Positions 58,397-64,000 of a DNA stretch of 64,000 nt are shown here, in pieces. Location: NCBI RefSeq assembly GCF_007833355.1, contig NZ_CP020914.1, forward strand, positions 1,226,047 to 1,290,046, in the 5' to 3' direction. Below the pieces are notes generated by a model. That model was not told the DNA's origin and ran no database searches. It worked only from the letters and a program-made list of their open reading frames with translations. Source of the stretch: Denitratisoma sp. DHT3. Lineage in GTDB: Bacteria; Pseudomonadota; Gammaproteobacteria; Burkholderiales; Rhodocyclaceae. The number at the start of each line of letters is the position of its first letter. The stretch's first letter is position 1. The position numbers and the translations under genes are program-made.

Positions 58397-58876
58397 ATGG
58401 ACCCCATGAAGCACGTCGCGCTGGCGAGCCTGGCGCTCCTTCTCGCCGCCTGCGCCACGGCGCCCGTCGGACCGCGCGTCGCGGTGATGCCGGCGCCGGG
58501 CAAGCCCTTCGAGGTCTTCGTCGAGGAAGACCGCATCTGCCGCCAATGGGCGGATCAATCCCTGGGCGTGGACGCCACCGACGCGGCCAACCGGGCCTGG
58601 GTGGGCACGACCGCGGTCGGCACGGCCGTCGGCGCGGTGGCGGGCGCGGCCGTCGGCGGCCGCGACAGCGCCGGCGCCGGCGCGGCGATGGGCACGGTGA
58701 TGGGCGCCGCCGCCGGTTCGGACCGCTCGGCGGCGACCTCCTACGATCTGCAGCGGCGCTACGACATCGCCTATCAGCAATGCATGTACGCCAAGGGCAA
58801 CCAGATACCCGGCTACCGCACCCAGCCGGCGGCGGGTACCGCCGCGCCTCCGCCGCCTCCACCGCCGCCCCGTTGA
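58397..58876 (+). CDS. Small glycine-zipper lipoprotein
   Basis: A 159-aa outer-membrane-type lipoprotein with lipobox LAAC after the signal peptide (KHVALASLALLLAAC). It carries an Ala/Gly zipper (VGTAVGAVAGAAVGG, AAMGTVMGAAAG, residues about 72-110), a Tyr/Cys-containing helix (YDIAYQQCMYAKG) and a poly-Pro tail. Glycine-zipper 2TM-like lipoproteins often oligomerise in membranes; its exact role is unknown. It follows the secreted protein gene and precedes the ATPase gene. Confidence 0.8.
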   Translation: MDPMKHVALASLALLLAACATAPVGPRVAVMPAPGKPFEVFVEEDRICRQWADQSLGVDATDAANRAWVGTTAVGTAVGAVAGAAVGGRDSAGAGAAMGTVMGAAAGSDRSAATSYDLQRRYDIAYQQCMYAKGNQIPGYRTQPAAGTAAPPPPPPPPR

Positions 58877-58983
58877 AGGCGCGGGCGCGGATGGCGGCCC
58901 GCTGAGGCGGGTACGGAGCGGGGCCGGCGTATCATGCGTGCTGCCCCGCGCGTCGTGGGGTACGCGAGAATTCCGCCCGCCCA

Positions 58984-61671
58984 ATGACATCCTCCCGTTC
59001 CGACATACCGGCGTTCGCCCTGTCCACGACCGAGGTGCTGCAGCGCCTGGCCACGGACGGCAAACAGGGGCTCGATGCCGCTGAAGCCGCCGCCCGTCTC
59101 CTGCGCCACGGCCCCAACCGCCTCGCCGAGACCGCGCCGCGCCCGGCCTGGCTGAGGTTCCTCGACCAGTTCAAGAGCCTGCTGATCCTGCTGCTGCTCG
59201 GCGCGGCGGTCCTGGCCGGCGCGGTGGGCGACCTGAAGGACACGCTGGTCATCGCCAGCGTGGTGCTGCTGAACGCCGCCCTCGGCTTCGTCCAGGAGTA
59301 CCGCGCCGAAGCCGCCCTGGCGGCGCTGAAGAACATGCTGGCGCCGGTGGCCCGGGTGCGGCGCGGCGGCGGAACCCGGGAAGTGGATGCGGCGAGCCTG
59401 GTGCCCGGCGACCTGCTGCTGCTGGAGGCCGGCGACCGGATTCCGGCCGACGCCCGGGTGCTCGCCGCCCACGGCGCCGAGGCGGCGGAAGCGGCCCTCA
59501 CCGGCGAATCGCAGACCGTCGCCAAGACCGCCGATATCGCGGCCGCCGACACACCCCTGGCCGAACGCGGCAACATGCTCTACATGAACACGGTGCTCAC
59601 CCGCGGCCGCATCGAGGCCGTGGTCGTCGCCACCGGCATGGACACCGAGATGGGGCGCCTGGCGGGCCTTTTGACCGCCACCGCCGAATCCGCCACGCCC
59701 CTGCAACGCCAGCTCGACCACCTGGGCAAGCGCCTGGCCGCCATCGCCGGCGGCGTGGTGGGCCTGATCTTCCTGCTCGGCCTGGCCCGGGGCGACGACC
59801 TGGTGGCGACGACGATGACCGCCATCGCCCTCGCCGTGGCCGCCATTCCCGAGGGCCTGCCGGCGGTGGTCACCGTCACCCTGGCGCTGGGAATGCGCCG
59901 CATGGCCCAGCGCCACGCGGTGGTCAAGAAACTCGCCGCGGTGGAGACCCTGGGCTGCACCACGGTGATCTGCTCGGACAAGACCGGCACCCTGACCGTC
60001 AACCAGATGACCGCCCGGCGCCTGTTCTACCAGGGCCGCGACTTCGCCGTCACCGGCGAGGGTTACCGGACCGAAGGCGCGATCGGCGCGGCCGACGGTG
60101 GCGCCGATCCGGACTTCCGTCCGCTGCTCGTCCCCGCCGCCCTCTGCGCCGATGCCCGGCTGCGCGACGGCCAACTGATCGGCGACCCCACCGAGGGCGC
60201 CCTGCTCGCCCTGGCGGCCAAGGGCGGAATCGCCGCCGGTGAAGCCGCCGCCCGGAGCGTACGCATCGCCGAGATTCCCTTCGACGCCGCCCACAAGTTC
60301 ATGGCCACCTTCCACCGCGACGGCGAGCGGGTGCGGGTCTGGCTCAAGGGCGCGCCGGACGTGCTGCTGGCCCGCGCCGGCCGCTACCTGGACGCCGGCG
60401 GCGCGGCGCCGCTGGACCCGGCCGCGAGGAACCGCTTCGAGGCCGCCAACGCGGCGCTGGCCGGGCAGGCGATGCGGGTGCTGGCCCTGGCCGGACGCGA
60501 GATCCCGGCGCGGGAGTTCGACGCGGCTGGCGGACCGGAAGGCGACCTGATGGCCTGGACCGACGACCTGACGCTGCTCGGCCTGGTCGGCATCATCGAC
60601 CCGCCCCGGCCCGAGGTCCGCGACGCCATCCGCAGCTGCCAGGCCGCCGGCATCGCGGTGAAGATGATCACCGGCGACCATCCGGCCACCGCCGCCGCCA
60701 TCGCGCGCGACCTGGGCCTGGCGGGCGAAATCCACGAGGGCCGCGAACTGGATGCGCTGAACGACGCCGAACTGGCCGATCTGGTGCTGGAGAGCGCCGC
60801 GCTGGCGCGGGTCGCGCCGGAGCACAAGATGCGCATCGTCGCCGCCCTCAAGGCGCGGGGCCACGTGGTGGCGATGACCGGCGACGGCGTCAACGACGCG
60901 CCGGCCCTGAAGGCGGCCGACATCGGCGTGGCGATGGGCGTCACCGGCACCGCCGTCGCCCAGGAGGCCGCGACCCTGGTGCTCACCGACGACAACTTCG
61001 CCAGCATCGTCGGCGCGGTGCGCGACGGCCGGGCGATTTACGACAACATCGTCAAGTTCGTGCGCTTCCAGCTTTCCACCAACATCGGCGCGATCCTGAC
61101 GGTGCTGGGCGCGCCCCTGTTCGGCCTGCCCACGCCGTTCACCGCGATCCAGATCCTCTGGGTGAACATCATCATGGACGGTCCGCCGGCGATGACCCTG
61201 GGCATCGAGCCGGCCCGGCCGGACATCATGACGCGGCCGCCGCGCCCGACCGGGACCGCGATCCTGACCGGCCGGCGCCTGCTGCTGCTGGGCCTGTTCG
61301 GCCTGGCGATGGCGGCCGGCACCCTGGCGGCCTATGCCTGGGGCCTGCGCCAGGACGGCCACGCCTACGCCGCGACGCTGGCCTTCACCACCTTCGTGCT
61401 GTTCCAGTTCTTCAACATCTTCAACGCCCGCGCCGAGGACGGCAGCGCCTTCAATCGCCAGTTCTTCAGCAACGGCAAGCTCTGGCTGGCGCTGGCCGGG
61501 ATACTGCTTTCACAGGCCATGGCGGTCCATTGGCCGCCGGCCCAGGCAGTTTTCGACACCGTCGCGCTGCGTCCGCAGGACTGGCTGCTGGCGCTGGCCG
61601 TCGCCGCCAGCGTGCTGCTGCTGGAAGAGGCGCGCAAACTGGCGGGAAAGGCGCTGCGCCGCGATGGATAG
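58984..61671 (+). CDS. P2-type cation-transporting ATPase
   Basis: An 895-aa P-type ATPase of the Ca2+-ATPase/PMA-like P2 type. There are about ten membrane segments, TGES (actuator), AIPEGLPAVV in M4 (PEGLP), DKTGTLT (phosphorylated Asp), MTGDGVNDAPALK (hinge) and a C-terminal six-helix block. There is no N-terminal heavy-metal domain. PEGLP with the general layout suggests Ca2+, Mn2+ or Na+/K+-like export, but the ion cannot be assigned. It overlaps the next gene by 8 bp. Confidence 0.9.
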   Translation: MTSSRSDIPAFALSTTEVLQRLATDGKQGLDAAEAAARLLRHGPNRLAETAPRPAWLRFLDQFKSLLILLLLGAAVLAGAVGDLKDTLVIASVVLLNAALGFVQEYRAEAALAALKNMLAPVARVRRGGGTREVDAASLVPGDLLLLEAGDRIPADARVLAAHGAEAAEAALTGESQTVAKTADIAAADTPLAERGNMLYMNTVLTRGRIEAVVVATGMDTEMGRLAGLLTATAESATPLQRQLDHLGKRLAAIAGGVVGLIFLLGLARGDDLVATTMTAIALAVAAIPEGLPAVVTVTLALGMRRMAQRHAVVKKLAAVETLGCTTVICSDKTGTLTVNQMTARRLFYQGRDFAVTGEGYRTEGAIGAADGGADPDFRPLLVPAALCADARLRDGQLIGDPTEGALLALAAKGGIAAGEAAARSVRIAEIPFDAAHKFMATFHRDGERVRVWLKGAPDVLLARAGRYLDAGGAAPLDPAARNRFEAANAALAGQAMRVLALAGREIPAREFDAAGGPEGDLMAWTDDLTLLGLVGIIDPPRPEVRDAIRSCQAAGIAVKMITGDHPATAAAIARDLGLAGEIHEGRELDALNDAELADLVLESAALARVAPEHKMRIVAALKARGHVVAMTGDGVNDAPALKAADIGVAMGVTGTAVAQEAATLVLTDDNFASIVGAVRDGRAIYDNIVKFVRFQLSTNIGAILTVLGAPLFGLPTPFTAIQILWVNIIMDGPPAMTLGIEPARPDIMTRPPRPTGTAILTGRRLLLLGLFGLAMAAGTLAAYAWGLRQDGHAYAATLAFTTFVLFQFFNIFNARAEDGSAFNRQFFSNGKLWLALAGILLSQAMAVHWPPAQAVFDTVALRPQDWLLALAVAASVLLLEEARKLAGKALRRDG

Positions 61672-62089
61672 CCCCCAACTTCACGATTCGCGGCTGGTGC
61701 GCTGGCTCTACCTGGGCGCCGGCACCGTCGCCCTGCTGCTGGGCCTGATCGGCGCCTTGCTGCCGGTGCTGCCCACCACGCCTTTCGTGCTGCTGGCGGC
61801 GGCCTGCTTCGCCCGCGGCTCGATCCATATCCACGACTGGCTGCTGCGCAATCGCCTGGCCGGGCCCATCATCCGCGAGTGGCAGGAATACCGCGCCATG
61901 GACCGGCGCGTCAAGCGCTGGGCCTTCCTGCTGATGGGAGTATCCTTCACGGGCTCCATCCTGATGATGCCCTCGTCCTGGCATCGCCTGATGCTGTTGG
62001 GCCTGGCCATCGTGGCCGGCATCACCCTGTGGCGGGTGCCGGTGCGCCCTCTGGAGCAGCCCGAAGCCCCGAAGCGACAAGACACTTGA
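61664..62089 (+). CDS. YbaN-family (DUF454) inner-membrane protein
   Basis: A 141-aa protein with two or three hydrophobic segments. LYLGAGTVALLLGLIGALLP and LPTTPFVLLAAACFARGS match the DUF454/YbaN family, and WREYRAMDRRVK-like residues (EWQEYRAMDRRVKRWAFLLM) follow. Its function is unknown. The start codon lies inside the 3' end of the ATPase gene, so the two are coupled. Confidence 0.88.
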   Translation: MDSPQLHDSRLVRWLYLGAGTVALLLGLIGALLPVLPTTPFVLLAAACFARGSIHIHDWLLRNRLAGPIIREWQEYRAMDRRVKRWAFLLMGVSFTGSILMMPSSWHRLMLLGLAIVAGITLWRVPVRPLEQPEAPKRQDT

Positions 62090-62102
62090 AGGAGGAATCC
62101 GG

Positions 62103-62597
62103 ATGCCAAGAATCGAAGTGGAAGACACCGTCGACGACTGGCTCATGTTGAATCCCGCCCTGGGAAAGGGTCTCTCTGTCCTGGGCCAGGCGGTCTACAC
62201 CGCCAGCGGACTGCCCCTGCGCATCCTCGAGGCCGCCCGTATGCGCATCGCCATCGCCAATGACTGCCATACCTGCCGCAATGCCCGCCAGGCACGGGCC
62301 ACCGAATGCGGACTCGACCAGGATTTCTACGCCCATATTCTGGAATGGCGCAGCTGGCCCGGCTTCAACGCACGGGAGAGACTGGCCATCGAATATGCCG
62401 AGCGTTTCACCCAAGATCACCTCGGTCTGGCCGGCGATGATGATTTCTGGCAAAGGCTGCGCCGCCAGTTCACTGACGTGGAAATCAGCAGTCTGGCGGT
62501 ATGTTGTTCCCTCTGGCTGGGCGCGGGCCGTACGGCGCGGGTCCTGGATGTGGGGCAGACTTGTCAGCTCACCCTGGAGTCCGTGACACCCTGCTGA
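62103..62597 (+). CDS. Carboxymuconolactone decarboxylase/AhpD-like protein
   Basis: A 164-aa all-helical CMD-family protein with the redox-type Cys pair in ANDCHTCRNAR near residue 55, as in AhpD-like peroxidase/disulfide partners. The later LAIEYAERFTQD and VCCSLWLGAGRTARVLD are family-like; the extra N-terminal part is divergent. A thiol-based peroxidase or disulfide role is likely, but no reductase partner is adjacent. It follows the DUF454 gene by 13 bp. Confidence 0.82.
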   Translation: MPRIEVEDTVDDWLMLNPALGKGLSVLGQAVYTASGLPLRILEAARMRIAIANDCHTCRNARQARATECGLDQDFYAHILEWRSWPGFNARERLAIEYAERFTQDHLGLAGDDDFWQRLRRQFTDVEISSLAVCCSLWLGAGRTARVLDVGQTCQLTLESVTPC

Positions 62598-62620
62598 TCG
62601 GTTCAGTTGGCTGTTTCACG

Positions 62621-63946
62621 CTAACCGGGCCGTGTGTCCGCGTCGGCTTCGGGCGCGGCTTCCGAAATACGGCTCGCCAGCACTTTGTCGATGCGCTTGC
62701 CGTCCAGGTCCACCACCTCCAGGCGCCAGTTGTCCCAGATCGCCACGTCGGCGGTCTGCGGCAGCCGCCCCAGGAGCCACATGATCAATCCGCTCAGGGT
62801 GTGATAGCGGCCCTTGTCCTCGTCCGGCACCGTCTTCAGGCCGAGCCGGTCCTTGAATTCGGGGATCGGAATCAGACCGTCGAGCAGCCAGGAGCCGTCG
62901 GCCCGCTGCACGGCCCAGGAGTCCTCCTGGTTGCGCGGCTTGAACTCGCCGGTCACCGCCTCCAGCAAATCCTGCAGCGTCACCAGGCCCTGGACCTCGC
63001 CATATTCGTCGATCACCAGCACCAGCTGGGTGCCGGACGCGCGGAAATGCGCCAGCAGATCCATGCCGGTCAGCGACTCCGGCACGAACACCCCCGGATG
63101 CAGGCGGGTGGCCAGATCGACCTTGCCGTCGCGCAGCGTCTGATTCAGCAACTGCTTGGCGTTGATCACCCCCAGCACGTCGTCGAGGCCGCCGCGGCAG
63201 ACCGGAAAACGGGAATGCTCGGTCGTCGAAATGCGCTTCAGGTTTTCCTCCAGCGGCAGATCCAGGTCCAGATAGACGATGTCGGCACGGGGAATCATCA
63301 AGGAGGTGATCTGCCGCTCGTCCAGGCGGAACACGTTGCGCACCATCTGGTGCTCCTCCTGCTCGATCACGCCGGATTCGGAGCCTTCTTCCAGCATGGC
63401 GTGGATTTCCTCCTCGGTCACGCCGGCGTTGTCCTGCTGATGCTTGCCCAGCAGGCGCAGGATGGTGTCGGTGGACACCGACAGCAGGCGCACGAAAGGC
63501 CGCGTGGCCGTCGCCAGCGCCTGCATCGGCCGCGCCACCAGCCGGGCGGTGTCCTCGGGATTGAACTGCCCCAGGCGCTTGGGCACCAGCTCGCCGATGA
63601 CGATGGAAATGTAGGTGATCACCACCACCACCAGGCCGGTGGCGACCAGACCACTAGCCTCCTGGTCCAGCCCCAGGTTCAGGGACAGCAGCCAGTGGGA
63701 CAGGGGTTTGGCCAGCACCGCCTCGCCGACGATGCCGTTCAGGATGCCGATCGAGGTGATGCCGATCTGGATGGTGGACAGGAAACGGGTCGGCTGCTCG
63801 CCGAGCCGGATCGCCACTTCCGCGCCCTTGTCGCCCTCCTCGGCCCGCTTCATCAGCCGTGCGCGGCGCGCGGTCACCAGCGCGATCTCCGACATGGCGA
63901 AAAGGCCGTTGAGAAAAATCAGGGCGATCAGTAACAGGATTTCCAT
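62621..63946 (-). CDS. CorC/HlyC-type (UPF0053/CNNM) membrane protein with CBS domains
   Basis: A 441-aa protein: an N-terminal DUF21/CNNM transmembrane domain (LLIALIFLNGLFAMSEIALV, TRFLSTIQIGITSIGIL), a pair of CBS domains (MIPRADIVYLDLDLPLEEN; LVLVIDEYGEVQGLVTLQDLLE) and a C-terminal transporter-associated domain. Such proteins are linked to Mg2+/Co2+ efflux. It converges on the AhpD-like gene. The remaining 54 bp to the window end show no gene. Confidence 0.9.
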   Translation of the reverse strand: MEILLLIALIFLNGLFAMSEIALVTARRARLMKRAEEGDKGAEVAIRLGEQPTRFLSTIQIGITSIGILNGIVGEAVLAKPLSHWLLSLNLGLDQEASGLVATGLVVVVITYISIVIGELVPKRLGQFNPEDTARLVARPMQALATATRPFVRLLSVSTDTILRLLGKHQQDNAGVTEEEIHAMLEEGSESGVIEQEEHQMVRNVFRLDERQITSLMIPRADIVYLDLDLPLEENLKRISTTEHSRFPVCRGGLDDVLGVINAKQLLNQTLRDGKVDLATRLHPGVFVPESLTGMDLLAHFRASGTQLVLVIDEYGEVQGLVTLQDLLEAVTGEFKPRNQEDSWAVQRADGSWLLDGLIPIPEFKDRLGLKTVPDEDKGRYHTLSGLIMWLLGRLPQTADVAIWDNWRLEVVDLDGKRIDKVLASRISEAAPEADADTRPG

Positions 63947-64000
63947 GGGTGTCCGGGCCGGCGCTGCCTGAAGCGATCAGGCAGCCCGCCGTTGCTTGGG

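Overview
The window is a GC-rich bacterial chromosome segment (roughly 65% GC by eye, lower in two short stretches). Conserved gene sets (rimP-nusA-infB-rbfA-truB-rpsO-pnp, scpAB, trpS, gcvTHP behind a tandem glycine riboswitch, smc-zipA-ligA-galU, typA, dksA, lysC) and the character of the proteins point to a betaproteobacterium. The catabolic gene content would fit a Rhodocyclales/Sterolibacteriaceae-like organism, but that placement is inference.

Region 1 (1-14.9 kb) is an accessory catabolic operon of 13 genes, all on the minus strand and tightly spaced. From its 5' end it encodes a TetR regulator, a PAPS-type sulfotransferase, an uncharacterised 471-aa protein, two short-chain dehydrogenases, a luciferase-like (LLM) oxidoreductase, a thiolase, a FadB-like bifunctional beta-oxidation protein, two adjacent acyl-CoA dehydrogenase subunits, a nitroreductase-family protein, an alpha-methylacyl-CoA racemase with its catalytic His/Asp/Glu visible, and a second LLM oxidoreductase. 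Together these suggest CoA-dependent oxidation of a methyl-branched (isoprenoid or sterol side-chain-like) substrate. The true substrate is unknown.

Region 2 (14.9-20.4 kb) starts with a 423-bp AT-rich non-coding stretch. It is followed by an 887-aa fusion of a classical NAD aldehyde dehydrogenase to an iron alcohol dehydrogenase, which is not the usual AdhE architecture, and a convergent AraC regulator that has lost its N-terminus. A decayed prophage or integrative element follows: gene fragments, a small membrane protein, an excisionase and an internally deleted tyrosine integrase. It abuts the 3' end of tRNA-Ser(GCT).

Region 3 (20.4-24.5 kb) has lysC, an XRE-type regulator whose predicted promoter feeds into a perfect UUCG hairpin, a radical-SAM gene split by a frameshift at a C9/G9 tract, queD, tRNA-Ser(TGA) and dksA. 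Region 4 (24.5-40 kb) is the information-processing block. It includes a probable rpsO leader hairpin, an rpsO/pnp terminator, and a terminator-like hairpin between a candidate promoter and rimP that looks like an attenuator of the nusA operon. It then runs through rluB, scpB, scpA, trpS, a rhomboid-unrelated M50 protease, a YciO/Sua5 protein, a PHP phosphoesterase and an alpha/beta hydrolase.

Region 5 (40-64 kb) has the glycine cleavage operon, an MTA/MTI phosphorylase, typA, an HD-GYP protein, galU-ligA-zipA-smc, queF, small envelope proteins, a P2-type cation ATPase, a DUF454 protein, an AhpD-like protein and a CorC/HlyC-type membrane protein. No CRISPR array, insertion sequence or rRNA was seen. 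The most unusual items are the racemase/sulfotransferase operon, the ALDH-ADH fusion, the split radical-SAM gene, the rimP-nusA leader and the XRE leader hairpin.
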